Origin: an uncultured Flavobacteriaceae bacterium
Lineage (GTDB): Bacteria > Bacteroidota > Bacteroidia > Flavobacteriales > Flavobacteriaceae
DNA length: 64,000 bases
NCBI GenBank assembly: GCA_949372605.1
Contig: CASIAE010000008.1
Location: forward strand, 62,001-126,000
Reading direction: 5' to 3'
The position numbers were made by a program, and so were the translations under genes. The first letter of the stretch is position 1, and every line of letters starts with the position of its first letter. Positions 39,732-52,134 of this stretch are shown piece by piece. Under the pieces are notes generated by a model. That model was not told where the DNA came from, did no database searches, and saw nothing but the letters and a program-made list of their open reading frames with translations.

Positions 39732-41321
39732 ATGGAATTTCTTGAAGAGATTCAAAAAAGGCGAACTTTTGGGATCATCTCACACCCGGATGCAGGGAAA
39801 ACTACGCTGACTGAAAAACTACTTCTTTATGGAGGTGCTATCCAAGAAGCAGGTGCTGTAAAATCCAATAAAATAAAGAAAGGAGCCACAAGTGACTTTA
39901 TGGAAATCGAGCGTCAACGTGGTATTTCTGTTGCAACCTCCGTGTTAGCTTTTATGTATAAAAATAAAAAAATAAACATCCTTGATACTCCAGGACACAG
40001 AGACTTTGCGGAGGATACCTTTAGAACCCTTACTGCTGTGGACAGTGTGATTGTAGTGATTGATGTTGCAAAAGGGGTTGAGGAACAAACTGAAAAACTG
40101 GTAGAAGTCTGCCGGATGCGAAAAATCCCAATTATTGTCTTTATCAACAAGCTCGACAGAGAGGGTAAGGATGCCTTTGACTTGTTGGATGAAGTTGAAA
40201 TAAAGTTAGGGTTAAGAGTGACGCCATTGAGTTTTCCCATTGGAATGGGCTACGATTTTAAGGGTATATATAACCTTTGGGAAAAAAATATTCATATTTT
40301 TGAATCTGATCAAAAGCGAAAAATTGCTAAGAAAATTGAGTACCGCTCCCTAGACGATCCTGATTTGAATGAAGCAATAGGACAAAAATCAATTGATGAA
40401 TTGAATGAATCTTTAGAACTGGTTGAGGGAGTCTATCCTAAATTTGATCAGCAACAATATTTAGATGGAGAACTACAGCCTGTGTTTTTCGGTTCTGCTT
40501 TAAACAATTTTGGTGTTCAAGAATTGTTAGATTGCTTTATACAAATTGCGCCTCCCCCATTGGCTAAATCAACTGACAAACGATTAATCCAACCTGATGA
40601 AGAAAATTTTTCAGGATTTGTATTTAAGATTCATGCCAATATGGATCCCAATCACAGAGACCGTCTAGCATTTATCAAAATCGTTTCCGGGACTTTCAAA
40701 CGAAATACGCCTTATTATCATGTAAGACATAAAAAAAGACTTAAGTTCTCAACTCCCAATGCTTTTTTTGCAGAAAAAAAAGAAATTGTTGACATCTCTT
40801 TTCCTGGAGATATCGTTGGACTTCACGATACTGGAAACTTTAAAATTGGAGATACACTGACTGCAGGAGAAGTAGTAAATTATAAAGGAATTCCAAGTTT
40901 TTCTCCAGAACATTTTCGTTATATAAACAATTCGGATCCTCTTAAAGCAAAACAATTAAACAAAGGAATTGATCAATTGATGGATGAGGGCGTAGCTCAA
41001 CTATTTACTCTAAGCTTTAATGGTCGAAAAGTTGTGGGCACAGTCGGCGCACTTCAGTTTGAAGTAATTCAATACCGTTTATTGCATGAGTATGGTGCTA
41101 AAAGTAGTTTTGAAAATCTAAACGTTTTCAAGGCTTGTTGGATCAGTACGGAGGACGATAAGAATAAAAATTACAAGGACTTTTTGAGGGTCAAACAGAA
41201 ATTTTTAGCCAAAGACAAACAAAATCAATTAGTGTTTTTTGCTGATTCTTCCTTTTCACTTCAAATGACCCAGCAAAAATATCCAGAAATTACTTTTCAT
41301 TTCACCTCTGAGTTCGAATAA
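39732..41321 (+). CDS. prfC: Peptide chain release factor 3
   Basis: Translational GTPase that recycles RF1/RF2 after termination. 529 aa from ATG 39732 (MEFLEEIQKRRTFGIISHPD); in-frame codons upstream are hydrophobic and not part of the family. G1 SHPDAGKTT (17-25), G2/switch region GISVATS, G3 LDTPGHRDF, G4 INKLDRE. Domain II and the RF3 C-terminal domain (TLSFNGRKVVGTVGALQFEV) are present. Transcribed alone toward a shared terminator with the rpoBC operon. Confidence 0.97.
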   Translation: MEFLEEIQKRRTFGIISHPDAGKTTLTEKLLLYGGAIQEAGAVKSNKIKKGATSDFMEIERQRGISVATSVLAFMYKNKKINILDTPGHRDFAEDTFRTLTAVDSVIVVIDVAKGVEEQTEKLVEVCRMRKIPIIVFINKLDREGKDAFDLLDEVEIKLGLRVTPLSFPIGMGYDFKGIYNLWEKNIHIFESDQKRKIAKKIEYRSLDDPDLNEAIGQKSIDELNESLELVEGVYPKFDQQQYLDGELQPVFFGSALNNFGVQELLDCFIQIAPPPLAKSTDKRLIQPDEENFSGFVFKIHANMDPNHRDRLAFIKIVSGTFKRNTPYYHVRHKKRLKFSTPNAFFAEKKEIVDISFPGDIVGLHDTGNFKIGDTLTAGEVVNYKGIPSFSPEHFRYINNSDPLKAKQLNKGIDQLMDEGVAQLFTLSFNGRKVVGTVGALQFEVIQYRLLHEYGAKSSFENLNVFKACWISTEDDKNKNYKDFLRVKQKFLAKDKQNQLVFFADSSFSLQMTQQKYPEITFHFTSEFE

Positions 41322-41341
41322 AAAATTTAGAATAAAATTAA

Positions 41342-41367
41342 AAAACCGCCAGAAAACCAGCGGTTTT
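41342..41367. terminator. Bidirectional terminator between prfC and the rpoBC-DUF3467 operon
   Basis: Stem AAAACCGC / GCGGTTTT (41342-41349 and 41360-41367) with a 10-base loop. Read on minus it is followed by further T residues and TTAATTTTA, a good U-tract ending the rpo operon. Read on plus the tail is TTTTCCTTATT. Confidence 0.88.
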
Positions 41368-41372
41368 CCTTA

Positions 41373-41687
41373 TTAAGCTTCGCCTGTTGGGCCAAAGTTT
41401 ATGGGGATGGGTGGTTGTTCTTTAGAATCAATTTCACCATGTGCGTTTTCGAAGCGTTGAATGTTCTCCGACAAGGCCTTTTGAAACCTTTTGGCATGCT
41501 CAGGAGTAAGGATAATCCTAGACCTCACTTTTGCCTTGGGTGCTCCTGGCATAATCGTGATAAAGTCAAGAATGAATTCAGAGAGCGAATGATTAATAAT
41601 CGCCAAATTAGAATAAACACCTTGAGCAGTATTTTCATCTACTTCGATGTTTATCTTCTGCTCTTTTTTTCCTTCTTGATCACTCAT
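41373..41687 (-). CDS. DUF3467 family protein
   Basis: 104 aa. Family features are EVDENTAQGVYSNLAIINHS, EFILDFITIMPGAPKAKVRS, RIILTPEHAKRFQKALSENI and a short proline-rich tail. Function unknown. It begins with its start codon directly against the rpoC stop and ends before a terminator, so it is the last gene of the RNA polymerase operon. This tight link suggests a role related to transcription (inference). Confidence 0.92.
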   Translation of the reverse strand: MSDQEGKKEQKINIEVDENTAQGVYSNLAIINHSLSEFILDFITIMPGAPKAKVRSRIILTPEHAKRFQKALSENIQRFENAHGEIDSKEQPPIPINFGPTGEA

Positions 41688-44600
41688 TTAATCTAAATTA
41701 ACTTCTTCTTTGTCAATTAACAAGCTATTGTATTCTTCTTTCGAACCAACAATAACATTGTCATACTCTCTAAGACCTGTTCCTGCCGGTATTCTGTGAC
41801 CTACAATTACATTTTCTTTAAGTCCTTCAAGGAAATCTACTTTACCATTAACGGCAGCTTCGTTGAGCACCTTAGTGGTCTCTTGGAAGGAAGCTGCTGA
41901 GATAAACGATTTCGTTTGAAGAGAAGCTCTTGTGATCCCCTGGAGCTCTGGCGTCGCAGTTGCAGAAGCAGCATCACGAGCAACTACGGGTGCTTTGCCC
42001 TCTCTAATTAACAATGAATTCTCATCCCTTAACTGACGGGAAGTGATCATTTGTCCTTCTTTTAGATTTTCAGAAGCTCCAACTTCTTCAACAACTTTCT
42101 TACCGTAAAGGCTATCATTTTCAATAATAAAGTCGCTCTTGTAAATCAATTGACCTTCTAGAAAGATAGAATCTCCTGGATCTTGAATTTTAACTTTACG
42201 CATCATCTGACGAACAACAACTTCAAAGTGTTTGTCATTGATCTTTACCCCCTGAAGTCTGTAAACTTCTTGAACCTCATTTACCAAATATTGCTGAACC
42301 GCTGATGGGCCTTTAATTTTAAGTATGTCGGTCGGTGTAGTTGAACCATCTGACAGAGACATTCCTGCTTTAATAAAGTCATTTTCTTGAACCAAGATTT
42401 GATTTGATAGTTTAACCAAATATTTCTTGATATCACCATACTTTGATTCTACAATGATTTCTCTATTTCCTCTTTTAATTTTTCCGAATGAAACAACTCC
42501 ATCAATTTCAGAAACCACTGCAGGATTCGAAGGATTACGTGCTTCAAAAAGCTCTGTTACCCTTGGAAGACCTCCAGTAATATCTCCAGATTTAGCAGAT
42601 TTTCTTGGAATTTTAACCAATATCTTGCCTTCTATAATTGCCTCTCCGTCGTTAACAATCAAGTGAGCTCCCAATGGAAGGTTATAAGATCTTAAGGTGT
42701 TTCCTTTAGCGTCTTGTATGTGTAATGTCGGTATTAACTTCTTATTTCTTGACTCAGAAATTACTTTCTCTTGGAATCCAGTTTGTTCATCGATTTCAAC
42801 CTGATAAGTCAAACCTTGCTCAATATTTTCAAACTTGATTTTTCCAGAGAATTCTGAGACAATAACTCCGTTAAATGGATCCCACTGACACAAGATAGTA
42901 TCCTTCTTGATTTTCCCACCATTCCTAACGAAGATCGAAGATCCGTAAGGTATGTTGTGCGTGTTTAAAAGATTCTTAGTCTTTGAATCAAGCAATTTGA
43001 GTTCAGTCGTTCTTGATATTACGATGTTTACGTCATTCCCTTCAGTGTCCTGACCTTTAACCGTTTTAAGGTCTTCGATTTCAGCAATCCCATCAAACTT
43101 GGCAACTAATTTATTTTCTTCAGAAATATTCCCTGCAACCCCTCCAACGTGGAAAGTTCTCAGGGTCAACTGAGTACCAGGCTCTCCAATGGATTGAGCA
43201 GCAACAACACCTACAGCTTCTCCTTTCTGAACCATTTTACTGGTGGATAAGTTTCTTCCGTAACATTTTGCGCAAATACCTTGAAGTGCTTCACAAGTAA
43301 GTGGAGAGCGAACTTCAACGCTTTCTATTGGAGCTGCATTAATTTTCTTAACTATTTCTTCAGTGATCTGTAATCCTGCATTAACAAGAACTTTATCAGT
43401 TGACGGATTTTTCACATCGTTTAATGAAACCCTTCCTAGAATTCTATCTCCAAGTGACTCAACAATTTCTTCATTCTTTTTTAATGGTTTAACATTAACA
43501 CCACGAAGTGTTCCACAGTCATCAATATTAACAATAACGTCCTGAGAAACATCGACCAAACGTCTTGTTAAATATCCTGCATCAGCAGTTTTTAACGCCG
43601 TATCAGCCAATCCTTTTCGTGCCCCGTGAGTAGAGATAAAATACTCTAAAATAGAAAGCCCTTCTTTAAAGTTGGACAGAATTGGGTTTTCGATGATCTC
43701 ACCTCCTCCAACGTTAGATTTCTTGGGCTTTGCCATCAAACCACGCATTCCAGTCAGCTGACGTATTTGTTCTTTAGATCCCCGGGCTCCTGAATCTAAC
43801 ATCATATAAACCGAGTTAAACCCTTGTTGGTCTTCAGTAATACGTTTCATTGCAAGCTCAGTAAGGTTTGCATTGGTAGAAGTCCAAACATCAATAACTT
43901 GATTGTATCGCTCATTATTAGTGATCAGTCCCATATTATAATTACCGGTAATACCCTCAACTTGCTTATTGGCATCAGCGATCATGTCAACTTTTTCCTT
44001 GGGAATGATAATATCACCTAAACTAAATGAAAGTCCACCTTTAAAGGCAAAACCATATCCCATGTCTTTGATTTCATCCAAGAATGCAGCCGTTTCAGGT
44101 ACACTAGTTAACTTAAGGATTTGACCAATAATTTCTCTAAGGTTCTTTTTAGTCAATACTTCATTAAAGAAACCTGCTTTTTCGGGAACTACTTCGTTAA
44201 ACAGTACTCGACCAACAGTGGTGTCAATAATTTGAAAAATCAACTCGCCTTCTTCGTTAAATGTTTTGGTTCTAATTTTAATCATTGCATTAAGATCCAC
44301 TTGCTTTTCATTGTAAGCAATATGAACTTCTTCAACAGAATAGAAAACTAATCCTTCTCCTTTAATTGGAGTATCAGGAGATGATTTTCTGGCTTTGGTC
44401 ATATAATACAGACCCAACACCATATCCTGAGAGGGAACAGTTACCGGTGATCCATTTGCAGGATTAAGAATATTGTGAGAAGCCAACATTAGAACTTGAG
44501 ATTCCAAAATAGCCTCAGGTCCTAAAGGCAAGTGAACTGCCATTTGATCTCCATCAAAATCCGCATTAAATGCAGTACAAACCAATGGGTGCAATTGAAT

Positions 44601-45989
44601 CGCTTTTCCTTCAATTAATTTGGGTTGGAAAGCTTGAATTCCCAAACGGTGGAGCGTAGGAGCCCTGTTCAACAAAACAGGATGCCCTTTCAATACATTT
44701 TCCAAAATATCCCAAACAACAGGTTCTTTGCGATCTATAATTTTTTTTGCTGATTTAACTGTTTTAACAATTCCTCGCTCAATAAGTTTTCGAATGACAA
44801 AAGGTTTGTATAATTCAGCTGCCATTCCTTTAGGAAGACCACATTCAAAAAGTTTCAATTCAGGTCCTACAACGATAACTGAACGTGCGGAATAATCGAC
44901 ACGTTTTCCAAGTAAGTTCTGACGGAAACGCCCTTGTTTTCCTTTCAATGAATCAGAAAGAGATTTTAGAGGACGGTTAGAATCTGTTTTTACAGCAGAT
45001 GATTTCCTAGTATTGTCAAAAAGTGAATCTACAGATTCCTGAAGCATACGTTTTTCATTTCTTAAAATAACCTCAGGCGCTTTGATTTCAACCAGTCGCT
45101 TCAAACGGTTATTCCTTATAATTACTCTTCTGTAAAGATCATTTAAATCTGAAGTTGCAAAACGCCCTCCATCAAGCGGGACAAGGGGTCTCAATTCTGG
45201 AGGAATTACCGGAATCACTTTCATAATCATCCATTCTGGAAGGTTCTCTCTTCTTTCGTTAGCGTCTTTGAATGCTTCTACCACTTGTAGACGCTTTAAT
45301 GCTTCCGTTTTTCTTTGCTTAGAAGTTTCATTGTTTGCTTTGTGTCTTAATTGATAAGAAAGTGCTTCCAAATCAATTCTAGACAACAACTCGATCAAAC
45401 ATTCTGCCCCCATCTTAGCGATGAACTTTGAAGGATCAGTATCGTCAAGAAATTGATTTTCAGGTGGAAGTTGTTCTAGAATGTTTAAATATTCTTCTTC
45501 CGTAAGGAAATTCATTGCTTGAACATCTTCTCCTTCGGCATTTTTAGTCTCACCGGGTTGAATTACCACATAACGTTCGTAGTAAATGATCATGTCCAAT
45601 TTTTTGGATGGTAAACCAAGTAAGTAACCGATTTTATTCGGTAAAGAACGGAAATACCATATATGAGCAACAGGAACAACCAAGTTGATGTGTCCCACAC
45701 GGTCACGTCTTACCTTTTTCTCGGTAACTTCTACACCACAACGATCACAAACAATTCCTTTGTATCGGATCCGTTTGTATTTTCCACAGGCGCATTCGAA
45801 ATCCTTTACAGGTCCGAAAATACGCTCACAAAAAAGTCCGTCCCTTTCGGGTTTATGAGTACGGTAATTAATGGTTTCAGGTTTTAATACCTCACCTTTA
45901 GAGCTTCCTAATATAACCTCAGGAGAAGCCAAACCGATTGTTATTTTATTGAATTTTTTTTGGGTAATGATCTCGTTACTTCTAGCCAT
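41688..45989 (-). CDS. rpoC: DNA-directed RNA polymerase subunit beta'
   Basis: 1433 aa, full length. Zinc-ribbon [20 protein letters not shown] near residue 66-85, clamp helices, the catalytic [15 protein letters not shown] (three Asp for Mg), the bridge-helix/trigger-loop region [19 protein letters not shown]-like ([19 protein letters not shown]), and the second zinc site [13 protein letters not shown]. It starts [16 protein letters not shown]. It is 31 bases downstream of rpoB. Core of the transcription machinery. Confidence 0.99.
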   Translation of the reverse strand: MARSNEIITQKKFNKITIGLASPEVILGSSKGEVLKPETINYRTHKPERDGLFCERIFGPVKDFECACGKYKRIRYKGIVCDRCGVEVTEKKVRRDRVGHINLVVPVAHIWYFRSLPNKIGYLLGLPSKKLDMIIYYERYVVIQPGETKNAEGEDVQAMNFLTEEEYLNILEQLPPENQFLDDTDPSKFIAKMGAECLIELLSRIDLEALSYQLRHKANNETSKQRKTEALKRLQVVEAFKDANERRENLPEWMIMKVIPVIPPELRPLVPLDGGRFATSDLNDLYRRVIIRNNRLKRLVEIKAPEVILRNEKRMLQESVDSLFDNTRKSSAVKTDSNRPLKSLSDSLKGKQGRFRQNLLGKRVDYSARSVIVVGPELKLFECGLPKGMAAELYKPFVIRKLIERGIVKTVKSAKKIIDRKEPVVWDILENVLKGHPVLLNRAPTLHRLGIQAFQPKLIEGKAIQLHPLVCTAFNADFDGDQMAVHLPLGPEAILESQVLMLASHNILNPANGSPVTVPSQDMVLGLYYMTKARKSSPDTPIKGEGLVFYSVEEVHIAYNEKQVDLNAMIKIRTKTFNEEGELIFQIIDTTVGRVLFNEVVPEKAGFFNEVLTKKNLREIIGQILKLTSVPETAAFLDEIKDMGYGFAFKGGLSFSLGDIIIPKEKVDMIADANKQVEGITGNYNMGLITNNERYNQVIDVWTSTNANLTELAMKRITEDQQGFNSVYMMLDSGARGSKEQIRQLTGMRGLMAKPKKSNVGGGEIIENPILSNFKEGLSILEYFISTHGARKGLADTALKTADAGYLTRRLVDVSQDVIVNIDDCGTLRGVNVKPLKKNEEIVESLGDRILGRVSLNDVKNPSTDKVLVNAGLQITEEIVKKINAAPIESVEVRSPLTCEALQGICAKCYGRNLSTSKMVQKGEAVGVVAAQSIGEPGTQLTLRTFHVGGVAGNISEENKLVAKFDGIAEIEDLKTVKGQDTEGNDVNIVISRTTELKLLDSKTKNLLNTHNIPYGSSIFVRNGGKIKKDTILCQWDPFNGVIVSEFSGKIKFENIEQGLTYQVEIDEQTGFQEKVISESRNKKLIPTLHIQDAKGNTLRSYNLPLGAHLIVNDGEAIIEGKILVKIPRKSAKSGDITGGLPRVTELFEARNPSNPAVVSEIDGVVSFGKIKRGNREIIVESKYGDIKKYLVKLSNQILVQENDFIKAGMSLSDGSTTPTDILKIKGPSAVQQYLVNEVQEVYRLQGVKINDKHFEVVVRQMMRKVKIQDPGDSIFLEGQLIYKSDFIIENDSLYGKKVVEEVGASENLKEGQMITSRQLRDENSLLIREGKAPVVARDAASATATPELQGITRASLQTKSFISAASFQETTKVLNEAAVNGKVDFLEGLKENVIVGHRIPAGTGLREYDNVIVGSKEEYNSLLIDKEEVNLD

Positions 45990-46020
45990 AACTGAATACC
46001 AATTGTTTTTTGTTAAAAAA

Positions 46021-49000
46021 TTATTCTTCTAAGCGAATATCAAGTCCAAGACCTTTCAATTCATGCATCAAAACGTTAAATGATTCTGGTAAACCTGGTT
46101 CAGGAAGTGCTTCTCCCTTCACAATAGCTTCATACGTTTTTGCTCTACCGACAACATCATCAGATTTCACGGTCAAAATCTCTTGTAATGTGCTTGAAGC
46201 ACCATAGGCTTCCAATGCCCATACTTCCATTTCACCAAATCGCTGACCACCAAACTGAGCTTTTCCACCCAAAGGTTGTTGTGTGATGAGCGAATAGGGT
46301 CCGATTGATCTTGAGTGCATCTTGTCATCGACCATGTGTCCTAACTTAAGCATGTATATCACACCAACAGTTGCTGCTTGATCAAATCTTTCACCTGTCC
46401 CACCATCATAAAGGTGAGTGTGGCCATATAATGGAACATTTGCTTTTTCGGTGAGTTCATTAATCTGATCTATAGTAGCTCCATCAAAAATTGGAGTCGC
46501 ATATTTTTCACCTAAATTCTGACCAGCCCATCCAAGAACTGTCTCATAAATCTGTCCGATATTCATCCTTGAAGGGACCCCAAGTGGGTTCAACACAATG
46601 TCTACGGGAGTTCCGTCTTCCAAGAAAGGCATTTCTTCGTCACGAACAATTCTCGCAACAATACCTTTGTTTCCATGACGACCTGCCATTTTATCTCCAA
46701 CCTTAAGTTTTCGTTTTTTAGCTATGTAAACCTTAGCAAGTTTTTTGATTCCTGCTGGCAATTCATCTCCTACACTAATTGTAAACTTCTCTCTCCTTAA
46801 TGATCCTTGTAAATCGTTTTCTTTGATTTTATAATTGTGAATTAAATCTGCAATTAGTTGATTTGAATCGCTTGAAGTTGCCCATGTTCCTCTTGTAAGG
46901 TGTGTGTAATCTTCAACAGAGGTAAGCATCTTAAGTGTATATTTTTTACCTTTAGGTAAAATCTCCTCACCCAAGTCATTTTGAACCCCTTGACAAGTTT
47001 TACCAGTTACAATGGTGAAAAGCTTTTCAATAAGAATGCTTTTCAGCTCATCAAATTTAAGGTCAAAGTTGTCTTCGAGTATTTCCAGTTCTTGCTTGTC
47101 TTGATTTCTTTTTCTTTTATCCTTAACCGAACGAGTAAATAGTTTCTTATCAACAACAATACCGTGAAGTGATGGTGGTGCTTTTAAAGAAGCATCTTTG
47201 ACATCCCCAGCTTTGTCACCAAAAATGGCGCGAAGTAATTTTTCTTCAGGAGAAGGATCAGACTCTCCTTTGGGAGTAATCTTTCCAATCAAAATATCTC
47301 CAGGATTTACTTCAGCTCCGATACGAATCATTCCATTTTCATCGAGATCTTTAGTTGCCTCTTCACTGATGTTTGGAATATCATCTGTAAGTTCTTCAGT
47401 TCCTAGTTTTGTGTCTCTAACGTCGATTGAATACTCATCGATGTGTATTGAAGTGAAAATATCTTCTCTTACTACTTTTTCAGAGATAACGATTGCATCC
47501 TCAAAATTGTAACCTTTCCAGGGCATAAAAGCAACTTTCATGTTTCTCCCTAAAGCAAGCTCACCATTTTCGGTTGCATAACCTTGAGAAAGTACTTGTC
47601 CTTTAACAACCCGATCGCCTTTTTTAACAATAGGCTTAAGATTAATACAAGTTCCTTGGTTGGTTTTTCTAAACTTAATTAAGTTATAACTTCTAGTATC
47701 ATCTTCAAAGCGAACCAATCTTTCATTTTCAGAAAGATCATATCTAATGGTGATCTTATTTGCATCAACATATTTAACTACTCCATCGCCTTCTGCGTTA
47801 ATTAAAACTCTAGAGTCAGAAGCAACCTGGCGTTCTAATCCTGTTCCTACAATTGGAGATTCAGGGCGTAATAATGGAACTGCTTGACGCATCATGTTTG
47901 ATCCCATCAAAGCTCGGTTAGCATCATCATGTTCAAGGAAAGGAATTAAAGATGCTGATATAGAAGCTATTTGATTCGGAGCAACATCCGTATAATTTAC
48001 TTTATCTGGAGTGACTACAGGAAAATCCGCTTGATCTCTCGCAATTACTTTTTCAGAAGTGATTTTACCGTTTTTGTCATAAGGTATATTTGCTTGAGAA
48101 ATCAATTTATTTTCTTCCTCTTCAGCACTTAAATAAATAGTTTTAGATAAATCTATTTTACCATCAGTAACCTTACGATAAGGTGTTTCTATAAAACCAA
48201 GGTTGTTTACTTTCGCAAAAACTCCCAAAGAAGAAATCAAACCAATGTTTGGTCCTTCAGGTGTTTCAATTGGACAAAGTCTTCCGTAGTGAGTATAGTG
48301 AACATCCCTTACCTCAAAACCTGCACGCTCTCGCGAAAGGCCTCCAGGTCCAAGAGCGGAAAGTCTTCTTTTGTGAGTAATCTCTGCCAATGGATTTGTT
48401 TGATCCATAAACTGAGAAAGCTGGTTGGTTCCAAAAAATGTATTAATTACTGAGGATAATGTTTTTGCGTTGATCAAGTCGATCGGTGTAAAAACTTCAT
48501 TATCTCTAACATTCATTCTTTCACGAATAGTTCTTGCCATTCTTGCAAGTCCCACGCCAAACTGAGAAGAAAGTTGTTCTCCAACAGTTCTTACCCTTCT
48601 ATTTGATAGGTGATCAATATCGTCAATCTCTGCTTTTGAGTTAATCAACTCGATAAGATATTTAACAATTGTAATGATATCCAATTTGGTCAAAACAAGT
48701 TTATCCATTCCTACATCAAGATTCAACTTTTTATTCATTCTGTAACGACCTACCTCTCCAAGGTTATATCGTTGATCAGAAAAAAATAATTTATCAATGA
48801 TGCCACGCGCGGTATCTTCATCTGGCGGTTCAGCATTACGAAGCTGTCTATAGATGTGTTCTACAGCTTCTTTTTCGGAGTTTGTTGGATCTTTTTGAAG
48901 TGTATTGTGGATGATTGCATAATCTGCCATGTGGGCATCTTCTTTGTGCAAAAGAATGGTTTTAACATCGGCTTCTATGATAAGATTGGCATGTTCTTTT

Positions 49001-49830
49001 TCCAGAATCGTATCTCTATCAATAATAATCTCATTTCGCTCGATAGAAATCACCTCACCAGTGTCTTCATCAACAAAATCTTCATGCCAAGTTTTAAGGA
49101 CGCGAGCAGCAAGCTTTCGATCCATTACTTTTTTAAGTCCAGTTTTTGAGACTTTAATTTCTTCAGCAAGATCAAAAATCTCTAATATGTCTTTATCACT
49201 TTCAAAACCGATGGCTCTGAAAAGAGTAGTAACAGGTAGTTTTTTCTTACGATCAATGTAAGCATACATTACACTGTTGATATCAGTAGCAAATTCAATC
49301 CATGAACCCTTAAAAGGAATAACTCTTGCCGAGTAAAGTTTAGTTCCATTGGCATGAAAGGATTGACCAAAAAATACTCCAGGAGAACGATGCAATTGAG
49401 AAACAACAATTCTTTCAGCACCGTTGATAACAAAAGTACCACTAGGAGTCATGTAAGGAATTGTACCCAAGAAAACATCTTGAACAATGGTTTCAAAATC
49501 CTCATGTTCAGGATCCGTGCAATAGAGCTTGAGACGTGATTTTAATGGAACCGAATAAGTCAATCCTCTTTCGATACATTCTTGAATTGAGTACCTTGGT
49601 GGATCCACGAAATAGTCAATAAACTCTAATACAAACTGATTTCTAGTATCAGTAATTGGAAAATTTTCTTTAAAGGTGTTGAACAATCCTTCCTCGATAC
49701 GCTCAACAGATTTTGTTTCAAGCTGAAAAAAATCTTGGAAAGATTTAATTTGAATATCCAAGAAATCTGGATAGTTTGGTGAGTCTTTTGCACCGGCAAA
49801 ACTGACTCTATTCAATTGTGTATTCGGCAT
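46021..49830 (-). CDS. rpoB: DNA-directed RNA polymerase subunit beta
   Basis: 1269 aa, the usual Bacteroidota length. Visible features are the rifampicin-pocket region [20 protein letters not shown] then [12 protein letters not shown], the [14 protein letters not shown] motif, [16 protein letters not shown] (active-centre lysines) and [20 protein letters not shown] near the C-terminus. It starts [20 protein letters not shown]. The 122-base gap from rplL contains a long hairpin, probably a processing or attenuation site. The rif-pocket residues seen look like a sensitive-type sequence, though resistance cannot be judged here. Confidence 0.99.
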   Translation of the reverse strand: MPNTQLNRVSFAGAKDSPNYPDFLDIQIKSFQDFFQLETKSVERIEEGLFNTFKENFPITDTRNQFVLEFIDYFVDPPRYSIQECIERGLTYSVPLKSRLKLYCTDPEHEDFETIVQDVFLGTIPYMTPSGTFVINGAERIVVSQLHRSPGVFFGQSFHANGTKLYSARVIPFKGSWIEFATDINSVMYAYIDRKKKLPVTTLFRAIGFESDKDILEIFDLAEEIKVSKTGLKKVMDRKLAARVLKTWHEDFVDEDTGEVISIERNEIIIDRDTILEKEHANLIIEADVKTILLHKEDAHMADYAIIHNTLQKDPTNSEKEAVEHIYRQLRNAEPPDEDTARGIIDKLFFSDQRYNLGEVGRYRMNKKLNLDVGMDKLVLTKLDIITIVKYLIELINSKAEIDDIDHLSNRRVRTVGEQLSSQFGVGLARMARTIRERMNVRDNEVFTPIDLINAKTLSSVINTFFGTNQLSQFMDQTNPLAEITHKRRLSALGPGGLSRERAGFEVRDVHYTHYGRLCPIETPEGPNIGLISSLGVFAKVNNLGFIETPYRKVTDGKIDLSKTIYLSAEEEENKLISQANIPYDKNGKITSEKVIARDQADFPVVTPDKVNYTDVAPNQIASISASLIPFLEHDDANRALMGSNMMRQAVPLLRPESPIVGTGLERQVASDSRVLINAEGDGVVKYVDANKITIRYDLSENERLVRFEDDTRSYNLIKFRKTNQGTCINLKPIVKKGDRVVKGQVLSQGYATENGELALGRNMKVAFMPWKGYNFEDAIVISEKVVREDIFTSIHIDEYSIDVRDTKLGTEELTDDIPNISEEATKDLDENGMIRIGAEVNPGDILIGKITPKGESDPSPEEKLLRAIFGDKAGDVKDASLKAPPSLHGIVVDKKLFTRSVKDKRKRNQDKQELEILEDNFDLKFDELKSILIEKLFTIVTGKTCQGVQNDLGEEILPKGKKYTLKMLTSVEDYTHLTRGTWATSSDSNQLIADLIHNYKIKENDLQGSLRREKFTISVGDELPAGIKKLAKVYIAKKRKLKVGDKMAGRHGNKGIVARIVRDEEMPFLEDGTPVDIVLNPLGVPSRMNIGQIYETVLGWAGQNLGEKYATPIFDGATIDQINELTEKANVPLYGHTHLYDGGTGERFDQAATVGVIYMLKLGHMVDDKMHSRSIGPYSLITQQPLGGKAQFGGQRFGEMEVWALEAYGASSTLQEILTVKSDDVVGRAKTYEAIVKGEALPEPGLPESFNVLMHELKGLGLDIRLEE

Positions 49831-49895
49831 CTACGTTAATTTTTTGTTACTCAATAATGAGGGGTTATAGCTTGGGGTATCTGAAACACAAAATA

Positions 49896-49930
49896 GTTTA
49901 GGCCGTTGGAGAAACTCCAAAGGCCTAAAC
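49896..49930 (-). other. Long two-segment hairpin between rplL and rpoB
   Basis: On the minus strand GTTTAGGCC and GGCCTAAAC form a perfect 9-bp outer stem, with TTGGAG / CTCCAA inside it (6 bp, 3-base loop) separated by one base on each side. No long U run follows (TATTTTG), so it may be a partial terminator or an RNA-processing site rather than a full stop. In E. coli the same gap carries an attenuator and an RNase III site; the parallel here is by position. Confidence 0.75.
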
Positions 49931-49952
49931 CGAGATAAGGTAGAGGTTAGAA

Positions 49953-50330
49953 CTACTTAAGTTCAACCTCTGCTCCGGCTTCTTCAAGAGATGACTTAAG
50001 GCCCTCAGCCTCGTCTTTAGAAACCCCTTCTTTGATAGCACTAGGAACATTGTCTACTAGGTCTTTAGCTTCTTTAAGCCCAAGACCGGTAAGTTCTTTA
50101 ACTAATTTTACTACAGCAAGTTTAGAACCACCTGAAGCAGTAAGAATTACGTCAAATTCTGTTTTTTCCTCAACGGCTTCTCCACCACCTCCAGCACCAG
50201 CGCCAGCAACTGCAACTGCAGCAGCGGCAGGCTCGATACCATACTCATCTTTTAAAATATTAGCCAATTCAGAAACCTCTTTTACGGTTAAATTAACTAG
50301 TTGTTCTGCGAATTCTTTTAAATCTGCCAT
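49953..50330 (-). CDS. rplL: 50S ribosomal protein L7/L12
   Basis: 125 aa stalk protein. N-terminal dimerisation helix ([20 protein letters not shown]), Ala/Gly-rich hinge ([16 protein letters not shown]), C-terminal factor-binding domain with [20 protein letters not shown]. It starts [10 protein letters not shown]. It is 65 bases downstream of rplJ. Confidence 0.98.
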   Translation of the reverse strand: MADLKEFAEQLVNLTVKEVSELANILKDEYGIEPAAAAVAVAGAGAGGGGEAVEEKTEFDVILTASGGSKLAVVKLVKELTGLGLKEAKDLVDNVPSAIKEGVSKDEAEGLKSSLEEAGAEVELK

Positions 50331-50395
50331 TTTTTACGATTTTGAAAATTTAATTTTGATTATATTATTTTAGAGTGCGTACTTTTTATTAAACA

Positions 50396-50911
50396 CTATC
50401 GCTCTGATAATGTTTGTAATATTCCCGAAAGATTTCCACCAGCCGACTTGAGCGCTGAAACAACGTTCTTAGCAGGAGATTGTAGAAGCGTAACTATGTC
50501 TGCAATTAATTCTTCGCGAGACTTTATTGACACCAAGGCGTCAATTTGGTCATCACCAATATAAATTGCTTCTTCAATAAACGCTCCTTTCAATAGTGGT
50601 TTATCCGATTTCTTTCGAAAGTCTTTAATTAATTTTGCTGGCGTATTTCCAGCTTCCGAAAACATCAATGAAGTATTGCCTTTCAAAATAGACTGCAATT
50701 CTCCATAGTCCTTATCTGATGCCTCCATGGCTTTCGCTAAGAGGGTGTTTTTCACAACGGAAAGGGTGATGTTTGATTTAAAACACGCTCTTCGTAATGC
50801 CGAAGTTTGTTTGGCATTAAGTCCTGCGATGTCTGTCAAATAGAGATTTTTTGCCCCTGCTAATGCAGCGGTTAAATCTTCAATTACTACTACTTTTTCT
50901 TGTTTTGTCAT
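50396..50911 (-). CDS. rplJ: 50S ribosomal protein L10
   Basis: 171 aa. N-terminal rRNA-binding domain with LTDIAGLNAKQTSALRRAC and NITLSVVKNTLLAKAM; C-terminal helix (KNVVSALKSAGGNLSGILQT) that carries the L7/L12 dimers. It starts 16 bases after the rplA stop. In many bacteria L10-L12 represses this message by binding its leader; no clear leader structure fits in the short gap here. Confidence 0.98.
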   Translation of the reverse strand: MTKQEKVVVIEDLTAALAGAKNLYLTDIAGLNAKQTSALRRACFKSNITLSVVKNTLLAKAMEASDKDYGELQSILKGNTSLMFSEAGNTPAKLIKDFRKKSDKPLLKGAFIEEAIYIGDDQIDALVSIKSREELIADIVTLLQSPAKNVVSALKSAGGNLSGILQTLSER

Positions 50912-50927
50912 TCCATGAGATTTAAGA

Positions 50928-51617
50928 CTAAGCTATTTTATTTTCAATACCGATACTTGGACTCATAGTACTGGACATAAAAATACTTTTTACATAGGTT
51001 CCTTTGATTGTTGTTGGTCTTAGCTTTTGAATTGTGTTTAATAATTCATCAGCATTTTCCTCAATCTTTTTTGCTTCGAAAGACACTTTTCCGATAGACG
51101 CATGTATAATACCTGTTTTATCTACCTTAAAGTCAATCTTACCACCTTTTACATCAGTAACTGCTTTCTTAATGTCCATTGTTACGGTTCCAGTCTTAGG
51201 GTTAGGCATTAAACCCCTTGGGCCTAATACTTTACCTAATGGCCCTAGTTTCCCCATAACACTTGGCATGGTAACAATAACATCTACGTCAGTCCACCCT
51301 TCTTTGATTTTCTTAAGGTATTCATCCAGTCCAACGAAATCAGCACCAGCTTCTGTCGCTTCTGCTTCCTTATCAGGAGTTACCAATGCTAGGACACGAA
51401 GTACTTTACCTGTCCCATGAGGAAGGGTAACAACGCCTCTAACCATCTGATTTGCTTTTCTTGGATCAACACCCAATCGAATCGCTAAATCAACAGAGCC
51501 ATCAAATTTTGATGTCGAAATTTCTTTAACTAGAGCGGATGCATCTTTGAGATTATAAAGTGAATTACTGTCAACTTTCGATCTCGCTTCTTTTTGTTTT
51601 TTTGAAAATTTTGCCAT
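50928..51617 (-). CDS. rplA: 50S ribosomal protein L1
   Basis: 229 aa from ATG 51617 ([15 protein letters not shown]); a TTG two codons upstream (51623) is less likely. It contains [39 protein letters not shown] and the C-terminal rRNA contact region. Starts 9 bases after the rplK stop. Confidence 0.98.
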   Translation of the reverse strand: MAKFSKKQKEARSKVDSNSLYNLKDASALVKEISTSKFDGSVDLAIRLGVDPRKANQMVRGVVTLPHGTGKVLRVLALVTPDKEAEATEAGADFVGLDEYLKKIKEGWTDVDVIVTMPSVMGKLGPLGKVLGPRGLMPNPKTGTVTMDIKKAVTDVKGGKIDFKVDKTGIIHASIGKVSFEAKKIEENADELLNTIQKLRPTTIKGTYVKSIFMSSTMSPSIGIENKIA

Positions 51618-51626
51618 ACCCAAATA

Positions 51627-52070
51627 TTAAGAATTAGAAGGAAAATCTCCCTTTACAGTGAATCCCATAGATCGTGCAGTGCCTGCAACCATTTTCATGG
51701 CTGACTCGATAGTAAATGCATTTAGATCTTGCATTTTATCTTCTGCAATTAATTTAACTTGATCCCAAGTAACCGAAGCTACTTTGAGTCTGTTGGGTTC
51801 GCCAGATCCTTTTTTAGCTTTAGCTGCTTCCATCAATTGAACGGCTGCCGGAGGTGTCTTAATTACAAAGTCAAATGACTTGTCATTGTAAACGGTAATC
51901 GCGACCGGAATAATTTTTCCAGGCTTATCTTGGGTTCGAGCATTAAATTGCTTGCAAAACTCCATGATATTAACTCCTGCGGCACCTAGCGCGGGTCCAA
52001 CCGGTGGCGACGGATTCGCAGCACCTCCCCGAACTTGTAGTTTCAGAACTTTGTGTATTTCTTTTGCCAT
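51627..52070 (-). CDS. rplK: 50S ribosomal protein L11
   Basis: 147 aa. [20 protein letters not shown] is the conserved N-terminal domain, with its proline-rich factor-binding surface. [20 protein letters not shown] and the C-terminal 23S-binding domain ([20 protein letters not shown]) follow. 64 bases downstream of nusG. Confidence 0.98.
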   Translation of the reverse strand: MAKEIHKVLKLQVRGGAANPSPPVGPALGAAGVNIMEFCKQFNARTQDKPGKIIPVAITVYNDKSFDFVIKTPPAAVQLMEAAKAKKGSGEPNRLKVASVTWDQVKLIAEDKMQDLNAFTIESAMKMVAGTARSMGFTVKGDFPSNS

Positions 52071-52134
52071 TGTTTAAATTAAATTTGTAGAAGTTTTAGA
52101 TTGGAAGCTAAAAACTTCTTAGCTATTGTAACAT

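Noticed and set aside
50032-50373. 113-codon plus-strand frame antisense to rplL
   Set aside because: Reverse reading of the Ala/Gly-rich L7/L12 gene; composition is a strand artefact.
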